Below, one piece after another: positions 35,051 through 48,700 of a stretch of DNA of 64,000 nt. Source of the stretch: Cymbidium sinense (lineage: Eukaryota > Streptophyta > Magnoliopsida > Asparagales > Orchidaceae); contig CM038220.1 in NCBI GenBank assembly GCA_021442155.1, positions 77,983,817 through 78,047,816 on the forward strand, written 5' to 3'. The translations under genes and the position numbers were made by a program. Position 1 is the first letter of the stretch. Every line of letters begins with the position of its first letter. Under the pieces are notes generated by a model. It saw only the letters and a list, made by a program, of their open reading frames with translations. It made no database searches and was not told where the DNA came from.

Positions 35051-36937
35051 AATGCCCCCTAAAAATGTGATTCAAGCATAGAACGAGTTGTGTTTGTTGA
35101 AAACTAGATTGACCCGGGTCGCAACTTGGATCATTTAGCTTGATTGCTTACAAAAGCTTTGATAGGATTTGTCATTCGTATGATGTCTTATTTTAGGACA
35201 TGCTAAATGACGAGATTGACCAATTTGTTAGAATTAACTTGTCGGATAGATAAGAGTTCTTACACCATCTACTCTCTGCTTCAATGACTTTGCTGATGAT
35301 CTCTTTCTTTTATGTCATTGTAGATTTCAGTTTTCTCCAACCCTAGCTTTGTGCTTGATTGGGTTTGTTGGAGGAATTAGTTTATTTATTTTGATGAAGG
35401 ACTCCGCTAGGGAGTTGGTTTATCCGTGCTTGGTCATATTTGAAATTCCTTCTGTCCTAGCTTTAAGCTTGACGGACTTGATGAAGGACTGATCTGATTT
35501 ATCCATATTGACTTGTCAGGAAGTGTATGTACACCATGAATCATGTGCTTGCTGCTTTGACAGATTCATTGAAGGGTACATACATATGACCTAGCCTTCC
35601 GGCTTATACTACGTTTGTGTTGAGTTATCAGTCTAGCAATGTGTGCTTTAATAGACTGAATAACCATGAAATTTCTTTGGTCGACCATCGACTTTGTATG
35701 AACTATGGAATTGCTTCCTCGGTCCTGTGCTTTCTGCTTTGGTGGACATGATAAGGACATTGGCTTTGATTTGTGCTTTGAGCTTGATCAGATAATTTGA
35801 GAATAAATTGAGATATCATCCTGCGGGCACTATATAGATTGATTTGAGGCAGCTCCGAATTGAGAGTTTCCTCAGATTGTCTTGGTCTATTAATCAAGTA
35901 GAAAGATCTCTTCGATTCTAGTTGCTTGTAATCACTAAGCTAGATCTGGTTTGAGATTGAACAGCTATCATCATTAGACTGATGAGTAGGGGCTCTTTCA
36001 CTGCGGTCTTTTCTTACAATTTATTGAGTGAGGAGAGTGTCAGCAACTCGACCATTTATAGGCTTATTGAGTTCGACCTTTAGAACCTACTCGAGTCTTC
36101 GACTTAAGCTATGAGGGGTTGTTGATTTAGTCATTAGACTAACGAACAAGGATCTTTCACTGCGGCCTTTTCTCACGGCATATTAAGTGAAGAGAGTGCG
36201 AACTACTATTGGCTTATCAGCCTTTTAGAACTTATCCGTGTCCTAGACTTCAGGATGTAGAGATTGATATTTTTCCAACTTAGTTGATCGAAGCCTACAA
36301 GATTGGGAGTTCTTTTGACTTGATCTCTGACATTTGATGAATCTGGGAGAAAATTTTTCTTGACATTTATGGTTATCTTTTCCTGTGTGGCAATAGATTT
36401 TTTTGGTTCCTATAACAACCTGCAACTTAACAATAACAATTATAGATATATTCAGGGATTTTAACATAAAACTCGATGTCAACCTAAATCCACATTTGAA
36501 TTATATTATAATTTATTTTATTTTTATTGGAGCTTTTTTTATTGAATTAATTAGTATTCATGTTGAATTTTGCACTAAAAATTATGAATGTCACGAATTT
36601 TTTAAAAAACCTGATTTTTTTTATTGTTACAGTGCAGTATGCTAGCATTATAACCATTATTTATATTCATTGATTTATCCTAAACAATTAATCATATCTG
36701 ATCATTACAGAGATGCGTATAACCGTCTTGGATATATTGCTCAAATCATCATTCAGTTATTATTATGTTGGTTTGTTTAATTTAATACATCCATCATGAT
36801 TAAAATTCTTCATTAATTTCGTTTCGAGAAATTAATGACTGTATTAAATAAATGAATAATATATATAAGTTTTCCTGTCACGGAAGAGTTGAATAAATTA
36901 TAAATTCGTTAAATTCGTTTGTAAGTAATAAAGTAGG
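35051..36937 (-). mobile_element. 3' internal region of copy B, first part
   Basis: This is non-coding DNA collinear with copy A 30,969-32,889 and copy C 49,656-51,517. It is interrupted at 36,937 by the Mutator-like element and resumes at 44,376 after the second copy of the 9-bp target duplication. Confidence 0.65.
36929..36937. other. 9-bp target-site duplication, left copy
   Basis: TAAAGTAGG directly precedes the left terminal inverted repeat and is repeated at 44,367-44,375. The single-copy, uninterrupted site is seen in copy A (32,881-32,889) and copy C (51,509-51,517). Confidence 0.95.
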
Positions 36938-37004
36938 GGCAATTTTTTTAAATTGAGTACCGTTAAAATACGAATTAGCTAATTGAGTATCAATAAAAAA
37001 ATTT
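36938..37004 (+). repeat. Left terminal inverted repeat of the MULE
   Basis: 67 bases match the reverse complement of 44,301-44,366 with one substitution (G/A after AAAATAC) and one inserted base. This is the likely binding site of the transposase. Confidence 0.95.
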
Positions 37005-38599
37005 AATATAGTTACTTAGTGGGTACGCCACGTGACGCATGCAATGAAAAGAGTTAGCCGCCATTAATTGGCGACGCTTAGATATGGTGCCGCCCAATAA
37101 GGCGATCGCCAGATAGGGCCACTAGTTGGGCATCGCTGAAATATAGGCCGATCGGTCCCGACGGCCTATCTCGCCGCTTGCTGATTCCTTCTCAACTCCG
37201 CCTCTTAGAACGCCGAACTCCAGCACCGAGCATGGTCCTCCGCCTCTGAACTTCTCGCCGTAGATCGACCGCCAGATTGCTTTTTTTGTCCCGCACCGAC
37301 TTCTTCAGGTATTTTTCTGTTGCTATCATCGATCTCGTTGCACTAAGTCAAGAGAGAACATGTTAAAGATCTCAACACATAACATAAGCTTATGTGATTT
37401 GATATAGCGTGGATTAAATGACATCTTAGACAACTATCTTCTTCTAGGTATTTTTTTGTCATCAGTTAGTATTTAAAAAATATCATCAATCTCATACATG
37501 CTTGGGATTGATATTGATAGTTTTAATTTTTTTTTTAGTAATATTTATAACAAAAGATAAACTAAATGTGAAAAAACTTATAATTGATGACGTTTGCTCT
37601 TTGTATTCTAAAAGCGTTGAGTGTTACTTCATTTGTTGATATTAAATTAAATGATCAAAAGATCATTCATTCATTAATCTCTAATTCTATTTTATAGTCA
37701 ATTTTTCATAATATTCATAGTAGGAAAAAAACCTTTTTAACTCACTTTAGTAACAATAAAGTTAATGCTAGTTTTAATGATTTGAAAATATGAGAATATA
37801 AATTGTCTTTCTTTTTCAACCTTTTTCCATTTTTCATGAAGTATTCAAATATATTCTAAGAATAAAATTGTTCATCAAGATATATATTCATGCTTGGGAC
37901 TGATATTGATAGTTTTAATTGTTTTTTTAGTAATATTTATAACAAAAGATAAACTAAATGTGAATAAAAAACTTATAATTGAAGATCATTAACTATGAAG
38001 ATCATTAACTTATAGTTATTTTCTAAATTCTTATGTGACTTTTGGAGAGCCTTTCATCTTCGATTTAACTAAACTTCTATGTATTTATTGTCTTTTTGTT
38101 TTCTTTCTCAATTCAAGCAATTCATCATGAATTACAATTTTGTTGTGAATCTTGCTATTTGAGTGAATTTAGAAAAAATTATTGTAGGATAAAATTGTAA
38201 ATATAAAGCTTAGTTTGATTAGTTTTAAGTAGTTTGATTTGAAATTCACTCAAGATTATATATTGAGTTGGGAGCTTGAATTTATTTTATTCTGACATGC
38301 CTTTAATATATAAATCATAAAGAAGTTTTTTATTTCAAAATAAATATGTAGTAATCCATTTTTCAACTAAGTAGTAAATTTTTATTTATAATTTATTTGT
38401 AATTTATAAGATTGTTTAGGCTTCTCATGTAGCCAAGTTATTCTTCAGAAAAAGCATTTGTTTATGTGGATTTCCATTATATGTGATAAGAATGTAAGGT
38501 TTGTCTTAAGATTTATTTCCCACTTTATTTTAGGGGTTGATCCATTATTTCTCATAATTTGCGATGTAGCGTTGATTGTAAACCATAATCTTCTACTTT

Positions 38600-40500
38600 T
38601 CAATGCGATGGCAGGAGCACCACACCGCCGGGACGTATGACGTTCGTAGGAGGCCACCCACCATTGGAGCGTGCACCTTCCCGAGGTTCATCCTAGTATT
38701 GCTCTCCTACATGAGATCGAGCCATCTATAATCGTAAGTGAATTTTTTTTTGCGTAGATGTTACCGCTACCTTTTATTTGGACGTACTTAGATTATTTTT
38801 TTTTCAGACTTGAGGCGCATCACACTTGCTTGCGCCGAAGGAGTGGCCCATTACATGCAGATTCATCGACGCGCTAGACCGCGATCGTGAGTCGACGCTT
38901 CATCCGGGATCATCGCTTGCTTACCGCTTTGGTTGAGAGATGGTCACCGCATCAATACCTTTCACCTCAGGTGAGATGATGACGCCCGGGCGTGGCGATG
39001 ATTCTGGACTACTTGATTGAGCCACCTATCATAGTCCGACAGTGATTGGCGAGGAGAAGAGATGGCCGGGCATGATTCGGATGATTTGTTAGGGCGACAC
39101 CCATTACGGCGTGATGTATCATGATCCGATCACTCGCATATCGCCGACATTCGGATGGGCGCACATGCAGACATGCATGCCACCGGGTGGCTTAGGTGGA
39201 CTTTCTATGGAGTCATATGACGCCGGAAGGGAGTTCTACACGCGGGCTTATATTTTATTCGATTGCTTTTACCGCCGACACTCGTTGAGGTCCACCTACG
39301 ATTTACCACTCACGGAGGATCGGATTCTTTTAGCATGATGTCATAGGTGGAGCGCTTTTGGCTCATCTATATAGAGTTGACGAGTCGACAGCCGGGCCAA
39401 CATGGCGTTGCTACACCTCCTTGTGATTTGGGCTTGGGAGCATATTCATGTGGTAGGCCGACTTTACATGTGCCTTATCGCGAGCTCTTGCCCGGCGTTG
39501 GTTTGAGGTACGGTTGTTAACTACACTTTCAAACTATCACTTATATATATGTTAAAACGCTACGGCGTGGAATGAGAAGTATGCGGCCAATAGCAATACG
39601 AATGTCTGAGAAATGAGCTATGGAAACACAGGATCTGCTACTCTTTAGTCTAAATAACTGTAATGCCGATTATGTTTTAACATCGCTTTATCATACGCGG
39701 CAGTGATGGGAGCTGATGGAATGAGCACACATCATCGATGTATGCTCTATAGCTCGACATATGGTTAAGACGAGTCCTCTTATCACCGGAAGAGAGTTGA
39801 GTGGTATTTACCGGATGAGTCGTGCCGTCGCCTTATTCAGATAGATGGTTGACCCTAGTTTCAAAAGGGTCGATGGTGAGGTGAAAGACCTGCCGAGTAC
39901 CACCACATTGCTTCTTGGGAGAGGGAGGGATTGCCTCGAGGGCTAGATGAGGTCGGATGAAGATCACATCGCCAAGCATGCTACCGGTCGATACGTTTTG
40001 TTTACTCAGCCGACAGATCCTCCAGACCACTTACTACTACACGTGGAGCGTCTTTATGTAAGTTATGATATAAGTTAATATTCAATATTTTTGTAAGTGA
40101 TAATTTTACATTCTTTTTTTTTTTTTGTGGCGGACCATATCGGCAACTTCGGGACATATTTGACCATGCCGGTCGCGATGATCACCACTTACGGCGATGT
40201 AGATACGAGATGATATGTAGAGACGATCGGCGTGTACATATAGGTGACACATATTACGGTCGGTGCCTACGGTATCGCATAGCATGGAGGAGCCGGTCCA
40301 TCACTTCCGTGTCCGGTCCCCTACGTCTTGCGATCTAGTTCTACGTGTTGATCCGGGACCTTCATTATCGCGATCCAGGACCTTCTACATATCAACCGTC
40401 ATATGACTCGCAGCCACCTATATTCCCATCACAGGATGATATGTCGCACAGTGCCGAGGATGTTGCACTAGAGGGCATCACCGATATCGTCGTCTGACCA
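38600..40500 (+). pseudogene. Decayed plant-mobile-domain (aminotransferase-like PMD) gene in the MULE
   Basis: Pieces of the PMD fold appear in order across frames. They are the start after an AG acceptor near 38,610 (MAGAPHRRDV), LVERWSPHQYLSP-like and INTFHLR segments at about 38,930-38,970, REFYTRAYILFDCF (~39,230), IWAWEHIHV (~39,425), RPTLHVPYRELLPGVGLR (~39,460), a region with VDPSFKRVDGEV (~39,850) and a C-terminal part to about 40,500. Stops and frameshifts are frequent. PMD proteins of the MAIN/MAIL type act in gene silencing in plants, and related domains ride in transposons. What the domain does for this element is unknown. Exon limits were not resolved. Confidence 0.65.
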
Positions 40501-41379
40501 ACAGTGGTGCAATTCAAGCAGAACAGGAGGAAGGCGGTTGTCTCACGGTGGAGCTTAGGGCTTTACTACATTTTCCTTTCTGTTTCATTACAAACTACAG
40601 AGTCATGTACATGTTAACCTTGATTATGACATAATGAATTTTTATTAGTTGTTTTTCTAATTTTTTTTATGTACATAGCAGTTAATGTATTTAAGGTTTC
40701 ATGGCATGTTTTTGAACAAGTTTTATGCTGGATGTCCACTATCTAAAGAAACTTGAAATATGGAGTACACTCTTAAAGTATAATAAAGTTCTGATTAGAC
40801 TTAATAAGGTGGATTAGCTTGTGTTAAACAACTATTTCTATGGAAGGGTGTAATTACTTTCGTTGATGCAATGCTTCTTTGCTATTCTCTTGCATTGGTA
40901 TGGTGCGCCTTTCTGCATCATGCGACCAATTGAAGTCGAGCCGATTAATGACGGGCGGCATGAAAATTTGTCAGCCTGCATAGAAAACATAATCTCTTTT
41001 GAGTATTCATCAATGAACAGAGGTGCATTTGTGCTTAAGAGTTAGACCATTTGGAGAATGATTTAAGTATTCATCAAACATCATCTCTTTTGAGTTCCTT
41101 CAAATACATTATATATAAGAATAAAAATAGTTAGTATTTTGTATGATATCAAATTCTTTTCATACAACATTTTAGAAGCCTTGCAAGCATATTCTATCCT
41201 ACCGGAGTTGGCACATTTACTTCCCAATTTGAGCACATAAACATACACTAATAAACCAATTCATTTCACAAATGGACAAGAAACAAAAGTTCATTATGCC
41301 GTAATCAAAGTTAGCTTGTACATGACTCTGAAGTTGGTAATCAAAATAGAAAAATAAAATGTAGTACGCTCCTAAACCC

Positions 41380-43340
41380 TACACCGTGTGACAGCATTCC
41401 TGCATCTCTCGACTATGTATAGCATGCGGTGGTGGCCCCTCACGTCGTCGAAGAATCTCAAATATATTAGTATCAATATTGTAAAATCTTAGTAGATCGG
41501 TAAGAGAAAAATAAGCATTGTTCTATTGAAAAAATGTATTTGTCGATGTTATGGGGCACGATGACCAGTGACGGATATTTTGCATATGCTACAAGTTACG
41601 CTACTTGAACCTACATTTTCATCCATTGTGTTTACGAATCTATTCGTGGTGGCCCGACCTTACGAAAGTTAGGTGGTGCGGCTGGTAATCCATGCTCTTC
41701 GATAGATGGCCAATCGAGGCGTCGGTAGAGTATGAAATTCATTTATGTATGTCACTTATCTGTTGCGTGTATCTTGTGACGCGCGTGAGATGGTTTAGCG
41801 TCGAGTCCCAATCGACAATGACATGTGGGCATGGACAATGATATATTTGTTCGCCACAATTACAAACACATAGGCCATTATCTAGTAAATCAACTCGAAT
41901 GATGGACTGTCAAAACCTACATCTCATGTGGGTTTATATTCCGAGTTCGAGGAAATGCCTAGCCTTTCGATCAGTATTAGTGTGGAACCTCCGGGTATAA
42001 ATAGACAAGTTGACTTCCTCTTTGAGTAGCGGTGGATAATCGTTTCATGAACAAAGCTACTAAGTTGTAATAGATAGCGATGATTAAACCGAATCGGTAA
42101 ACCGTGCGTTGCCTACAGTTAAAGCACTCGATGCACGTTGTCATTGTCCATACCATCGTGCACAAGGGACCATTTTACGGGTCACTCTACAAGCCAATTA
42201 TGCGCTTCTTCTTTCACATTTTTAATGTAGCATTAAAGCGGTTGAATTGACGAATATCATCGTGTTACATGTACATCTTTTGGTGAAACTCAACATCGGT
42301 AATTCCGTCTGCGTCGACTTTTTTAAAATTCTCACGCAAATGGCGAAGAATGCTATCGCCAGGAAAAATCTCTTTGCATCCACGCAGACCAACATGTTTA
42401 TCGATATTATGCATAAATCACGTCCTACTAGACACTACGGGTAACATATCATGCAAGCACAAAAACCACAACCACGAATCAACATTTTCGATTCCACAAC
42501 AGCTAAAGGAAACAACCCATTATTATGCGATTCCTACGGCGGTTAATAATGTGACGATACTTGCCCAATGTGTAAGCTTAAAAGATTCAAACTCCATCCC
42601 GGTGAAGGTTCAAAGCCCAAAAAAGTCTCAAAATGTTGCATCTTGGTAGATTGAATTATGGTATGGGTAAAGTAGTAGAAGCGATTGCATATAAAGATTG
42701 AGAGTCCTATGGGACTCTTCCCAGTATCGAATATTGCTTTTTTTATTGCCATCCCATGCTTTCATATATGAAACTTTAACATTAAATTTTGACTCCATCC
42801 TACCTATAATCTCTAGGTTTCAAATCAATCGGTGATCACGGGTTTGATGTAGTATGCTATGAAACTTGCACCGTCGATGAGGATGAACTTGCGCATTGAC
42901 ACATCTATGATTTTCACCAACTTTTGATATTCTCCAAGCACCCCTAATGTGCGATCTACAATGTAACGCCAATTGAGGGCCTTGTAGGATCGTGTAGCTA
43001 CAACGTGTAGTTCTTACGGTTAAGTAGCTCTGAATTGTACATTATTTACTATGGACCACCCGATAGCAAATTATAAACTCGTTTACTTGCAAAACACATA
43101 CCTTCAAAATGTCATTTGGAATTTCAATTTCATCATTTAGAGGCGGTTTAGTGGATGGGCGTCAAAGTAAACATCGTTGTCCCACTGCCTTGTAGTTTTA
43201 CACATCCGGACATACTCGTTTGTGGACAACATTTGACTCTCACTATCAACATTGTGAAATGAGTGATTTCTCGGTATGATCATATTCTCAAGTCGGTGGC
43301 TTCTTCCCCAATCATCATCACTCACTCCTTGAGCCACTTT
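41380..43340 (-). pseudogene. Decayed MURA-type transposase of the MULE
   Basis: Minus-strand pieces in family order are: WDNDVYFDAHPLNRL (43,137-43,337), a zinc/WRCY-like segment near 43,000 and VSYMKAWDGNKK (~42,760). WLWFLCLHDMLPVVS (~42,440), the DDE-domain segment KEIFPGDSILRHLREF (~42,320-42,375) and the SWIM zinc finger CNCGEQIYHCPCPHVIVD (~41,815-41,875) follow. The SWIM ligands (CxC...CxH) are intact although stops and frameshifts break the rest. The enzyme would act on the element's inverted repeats. It converges on the PMD gene of the same element. The start and intron structure are unresolved. Confidence 0.75.
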
Positions 43341-44300
43341 TCATAGTCGATACTCATCTCCAACTTCTGGCACTCTACGGTTCATCCGAATGGTGACAAG
43401 ATCATCACCACATAACTTATAAGTTCAGCAACTAATAATCATATTAATTGTTATAAGTTTAATCAGATAAATTATGACGATAAACTACTTGGGAATAAGC
43501 TCATCAGAGCTGCGTTGTATCCCCAGATGTTCTTGTGCGATGAAATCCACATGTATGTGTTAGCGGTATATTGACCTTACTACCGGATCAGCTGATGTGG
43601 ATGCAATATTAACATCTTCCACTTTGACATACAACACCAACATCGGCGGAAGCTTCAAGTGTAAACTTCACAAAGCGTCGTCATGACGACGCTATAAATC
43701 CGCTGGATAATGACACGGTTAGAGTGGCGATCGGATCGATGTGCAAGCTTCTCGTTCGTTGCTTCAATGCCGGTGTGTGGCCAACCGATGATTTCGACCT
43801 CCCACATAATTGGTACTCATCGATACTCGGTTAATAGAAAAGTATCCAAATTCTCTATTCATCTTGCACTAAAAAATGTAGAATCCATGAGAATTTTTCT
43901 CAACCGAAATGGAAGAATCGTCGCTAAAGTTGACTGTAAAAGAGAGGGAAGTAGTTAAACATCGTCAAAGCGAATCTCGGAAAAAAAAAGTTTCTATCGA
44001 ATACACAAGACAGGCAATGCGGTGGTCGATCTATCTGCGGGAAGTTCAAGAGGGGGGGAGGACCGTGGTGCTCGGAGTTTGCGTTCTACGAGTGGAGAGC
44101 GGAGTTCGGGAAGGAATCGAAACAAGCGGCAGAATGATAGTCGATAAATATCTCGAAGCCGGTCGCTAATTAGGCGGCCTCATCTGGCGATCGCCCACTA
44201 ATTGGGCCCGCCTAATTAGTGGCGGCCACTCTTCATGTACGCACCACGTTGGAAACGACGTGGCGTGTGATCGCCCATTAATTGGCGTATACCTATTCTT

Positions 44301-44366
44301 AAATTTTTTTATTATACTCAATTAGCTAATTTGTATTTTAACGGTACTCAATTTAAAAAAATTGCC
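44301..44366 (-). repeat. Right terminal inverted repeat of the MULE
   Basis: This is the reverse complement of the left terminal repeat and ends AAAAAAATTGCC just before the target duplication. Confidence 0.95.
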
Positions 44367-44375
44367 TAAAGTAGG
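44367..44375. other. 9-bp target-site duplication, right copy
   Basis: TAAAGTAGG is identical to 36,929-36,937. After it the copy B sequence resumes as AATGAAATTTGAC, exactly as in the uninterrupted copy A. Confidence 0.95.
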
Positions 44376-45590
44376 AATGAAATTTGACAATTTGACTACA
44401 TTATTTGTGGTTTTAGATATAAGCTTTCTACATTAGTTTTACAAGATAGTAACTAATTAGCAAATGATTTTGAAATTAATAATGATAGTAATAATAATAA
44501 AAATAAGCAGTTAATTAGCATTTTATGGATAATTAAAGTGACTAATTAGTGCACAGCATTAGCTGGTTTAAGACAATATATTTTAAAAAATGATTAGTTT
44601 GTTTTCATTGATTTTTCATGGGATGTATAACTTATATGCAAATATGTAATATTGATGTACAACTTAAATTAATTTGAATGTCTAAAAAGAACAAGTAATT
44701 ACATGAAACATATATGCAAATATGTAATATTGATGTACAACTTAAATTATTTTGTAACAGCGTCAACTCTTCCATCAACAACTTGAGAACCTCCGCCGAA
44801 AAGTAAATAATCATATCTCATCTATTATGGCCATTCTGCTTCTACATGATTTTTAATTGATCAATCAAAACTCTAACCTATTACATGCATGTTATGTTAA
44901 ACAGGAGCACATATTAGAGGAGCAGAATAATTGTTTATACTGGGCTAATTAGCTATAGCTATCAGCTGTCAAAGAATTAGAAATTTTGTGGATTCGATTT
45001 TCTGTAAATTACCTATTAAAAATGTTTTTCATAATTAGGTACATAATTCAAGTGAAAGTTAATTTTTCTTTTAAATTTGAGTTCTTAAATGTTATTTCAT
45101 TCCTCTTTTTTTTTTTTTGGTTGCACAGAGGAAAAAGCCATGGAAGCTCCTTAGAAGAATCCCATGCAAGCATGCAAAGAACTTCTTGGGTGTGTGTGTT
45201 TGTGTGTATATATATATAGCTCTAATGCTTAGTTATTATATAAGATATAATGATAAAAGAATTTTATATTGTTAATGGTGTGTGAATGAAATTCTTTTTA
45301 GGACCCCTCTTAAGTGTTATAAAAATTATATTATGTATTTTAAGGAGCTTGCTTCTGGTTGATTGAAATTAATCATTATTGGGAATATTTGATTGAATTT
45401 ATGGTTTAGATATTAAGTGGTGTTAAAATTTACACAAGACAATGAGTCGCCAGTAATTTAAATGGATTGCATATTTTGTCCTTAAAACAACAAATTAAAA
45501 TTTATTAAAAACTTGCCCTTATAATCTAAATTAATTATAATTACTTATAGCCATAAGTTTTTATAATTTCTGTTATTTAAAAAATAATGT

Positions 45591-45671
<81 letters not shown>

Positions 45672-45690
45672 TATTAATTACATGGTCGTG
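44376..45690 (-). mobile_element. 3' internal region of copy B, second part
   Basis: It continues collinear with copy A to the ATCAGCTGTCAAA point (33,472) and further with copy C to its end. A pyrimidine tract with an AG acceptor-like site near 45,128 precedes a short G/C-richer piece, but no gene was recognised. The right limit is inside a (GT)n(AT)n microsatellite followed by ATATTAATTACATGG, the same point where copy C stops. Confidence 0.6.
45589..45668. repeat. (GT)n-(AT)n microsatellite
   Basis: About 34 bases of GT repeat are followed directly by about 46 bases of AT repeat. In copy C the same place (52,423-52,470) carries (AT)n and (TTA)n instead, so the tract is fast-changing. Confidence 0.95.
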
Positions 45691-45704
45691 GCACAAAATT
45701 TAAA

Positions 45705-48700
45705 TCAATATTGAATTGAAGAGAGTGATTTAAAGTGTATTTTTTAGAAACAGATGAAATAGTAGATAAGACACTACCAGATTTCATCCTCATTTGGTGA
45801 GGACTTTAGATCTAGTTCGGGTTTATAAGCCCCATAATTAGCCCTCTCAATGCAGAGAGAGAATTTTCGATTAAGGCTAGTCGTTAGGTCACTTAATGCG
45901 TAGCGTATAGTAGCAACATATGGAGTTTTAGTAAGATTATGAAATTCATCATTTCAGCTTAAACCGGATGGTTGGGGAATGATGGCGTTGCGATCTAGAT
46001 CCATGGTTATCATCAGATAGTAGTCACTTAAAAAGTGGTAGTTGATCCAAACGGGATCTTTATCAACAACATGGGTTACGCCTCCAAGAAATCTCAGACC
46101 TAGGTGGTGTTTGTCTAAGGAGACAATCTTAAGTCTACCTTAGGCTATTTGCCCTAGTATATGATTCATAACTCAAAGCGGACCATTGGGGAGCATAGTT
46201 TACGAGTGATTATAATGGAGCCTTACAAACCACCCGTCGAGGACTTTGGTGAATCGCTTCATCAGAAGCCTATTGGACAAGCGCGGTGAGGACAGCCCCT
46301 TTGGCGTGAGATTGATTGAGAGTGAACATAACATAACACTTGATTTGACTTTGGCTCCTTTGTGAGCTAGAGTTTTCTTAATTTGTCACCTCTGAGAAAC
46401 TGTTGTTGAATGTGGATAGATTGAGTTTTGCTTTAAAGTTTTAATGATTGAAATTCATTGAAGCAATTTTAATTGATACTCAATTTGAGTTAATTTGATA
46501 TGAAATTAGAATCGCATTTTGATGGAAGTATCCCCTCCGGTTGAAATCACCATTCAACACAGCCATCATCGAGGTAGTTAATTGATTGAATCGAATATAT
46601 TTGATAACTTTAGATCCTATCAACTTTGTTTAGCTCTAATGGATCAAATCAACGATAGAATTAGCTTCGAGATATTTCTAAATTGACTTATAATAGATTT
46701 TAGGTTTTTTGTTAGACCAGTCTTAAGACTGGGAAGCAAACGCAATCTTCAAACACTTGAATCTAAATATTCAGCATAGTGTCGAGGCCCATGTGGGTGT
46801 ATTTAATAATTCAGATGATTTTATGTTTGAATTATGAGATTAATTTTGTATTTATTTAACCTCAGCTTAGCCTGCGCAGCCTTTTCAGACATTAAAATTT
46901 ACACTTTAAATCTCTATATTCGAGCACATGTAGGTGTATCTAAGAATGAGTTAATTAACGTCTTCTGTTCGCTTGTACAAAGTGTTGCGAATCCGATGGC
47001 GTTTTGATTTAGATTGCAATTTAAAATATTGCTCACACTTACTTTACTTCTTGAATTTTTCAATTCTCCATATTTTCAAATTCATTTGTGATCATGTTCA
47101 AATTCTTTCATATTTAAGAATCTATCTTAAACTTAGTTAATCTTTCAATTATTCATTAAGGAGCTTTAACTATGCTTGCCAACATGCTATTTCACTTCTT
47201 CATAGCTCTCTCATAAATTTCATTTGACTTCTCCCTTTTATTATATATATAAGCATAACACTCAACAAATTTCTTATGATTTAGTTTTGTATTGAGATAT
47301 AAATTCAAGTAGACTTGAAATATAGCATTCATGACTATCAGCAAGCCAATAAGTTATGCTTTTGAGTAAGCTATCGAATAATATTCTTACACTTACGAGA
47401 ATTATCCAGTCTTCATATAAAAGCGATCAAACCTGATTTGATTTTATTTTAAATTCCACATCAAGTTTTATGTTTATTTATAAGTCAAACTTCAAACTTT
47501 TATAAGTTTTTATGAGCCTAGCGTTTGCCTCCCCTAATTTCAATCAAAGTTTGTTTAATTTTGAGAAGTTTACAAGAGAAGAAAACTCACTTTACTTCAA
47601 TTTAAGCCATAGAGAATTACAATTTAAAGCTAGTGAGTTTAATATTAGCCTCCCCAAGTTTCAATTAAAGCTTGTTTAATTTTATGGAATTTATAAGAAA
47701 ATAGAACTCACTTTATTAAGAAGTTAATTTTAAATAAGAATGACTTCCTCATTACTTCCTCAAATCCTCTAAATAAGGCTAAGAGAGAGCACTTGAATGA
47801 GAGAAGGAGAAAAATTTTAGTTCAGAAGGCTTTTAACTTTTCTTAAATAAGTTTGTAAATGCTTTTCCTCCCTTTTTGGTTTGATGTTCGCTTTAACATT
47901 TATCGTGTATTTTCTTATTTAATTTAAGCTGACGATTTTGAATTTGTTTAAGTTCTAAATTTCATCAAAATTGGCCTCCGTCATCCCAGAGCTACATCAG
48001 TGTGTTTTGGCTTTTCGACACAATGTAGTGAGTGGTGTCTTTGACTACAATCAATTTCTATCTAAATTCAGTAATGAGCGTATAAGCGAAGATAAATGCA
48101 AGGTGATATATATATATTCATTTCTTTTTTTTCTAAGTCTAGAATTTTGATAAAATTTCGACTAGGGGGAGCGACATCTAACAGATGTTGGCTTTATTAC
48201 GATTAGTGTGGCGAATCTTGAGACACTACTGATTTTTCATCTCGTCTCATGCCCCAAAGAACTCAAACCGCAAAGAAACACAAGCATATATACATTCACA
48301 CCACACATGTTCTGACTTATTTCTTCTGAGCGTTGCAATAATTGGCAAAGAGACGGAGTTGGAGAGGGAGATAGAGGGAAACATCGGAGAATAACCCCTT
48401 TGTGATGTTCCTCTCCAATTCAGCAGAGAAATTAAAGTAATGAAAAGAAAACCAAAAAAATGATGTTCTTCTCTTCTAACAAAAGAAAGGAAAAGAGGAT
48501 CAACAAAATAACGATGTTCTTCTCAGTATGAAATTGGATTAGGAAAATGAGGTCATTTGGGTTGAGAAAATGAGGGAAAATCAGAGAAATGAAATTTAGT
48601 TTAATGAAGGAAAGGAGATGAAATTTTGAAAGGAGGATCTCATTTACTCAAGTAAAGGAAGAGAGGGAAGTGGGAGAAAAGGCTTTTGGTTTTGGAGAAG

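Larger units (their letters stand above)
36938..44366. mobile_element. Complete Mutator-like element (7,429 bp) with TIRs and 9-bp TSD
   Basis: Terminal inverted repeats lie at 36,938-37,004 and 44,301-44,366 and begin GGCAATTTTTTTAAATTGAG. Weaker inverted similarity continues for roughly 200 bases inside (for example GGCGATCGCCAGAT at both sides). A 9-bp duplication flanks it, as is typical of MULEs. Inside are a plant-mobile-domain gene (+) on the left half and a MURA-type transposase (-) on the right half, facing each other. Both are degenerate. The stretches 37,210-38,600, 40,560-41,380 and 43,390-44,000 hold no recognisable coding sequence. Two paralogous empty sites confirm both boundaries. 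Confidence 0.95.

Noticed and set aside
40863..41045. 60-codon plus-strand open frame in the MULE
   Set aside because: No resemblance to the PMD or transposase families and no splice context; likely chance.
45100..45200. Captured host exon after a pyrimidine tract and AG
   Set aside because: The short frame (HRGKSHGSSLEESHASMQ) is not recognisable, and no matching donor or second exon was seen.
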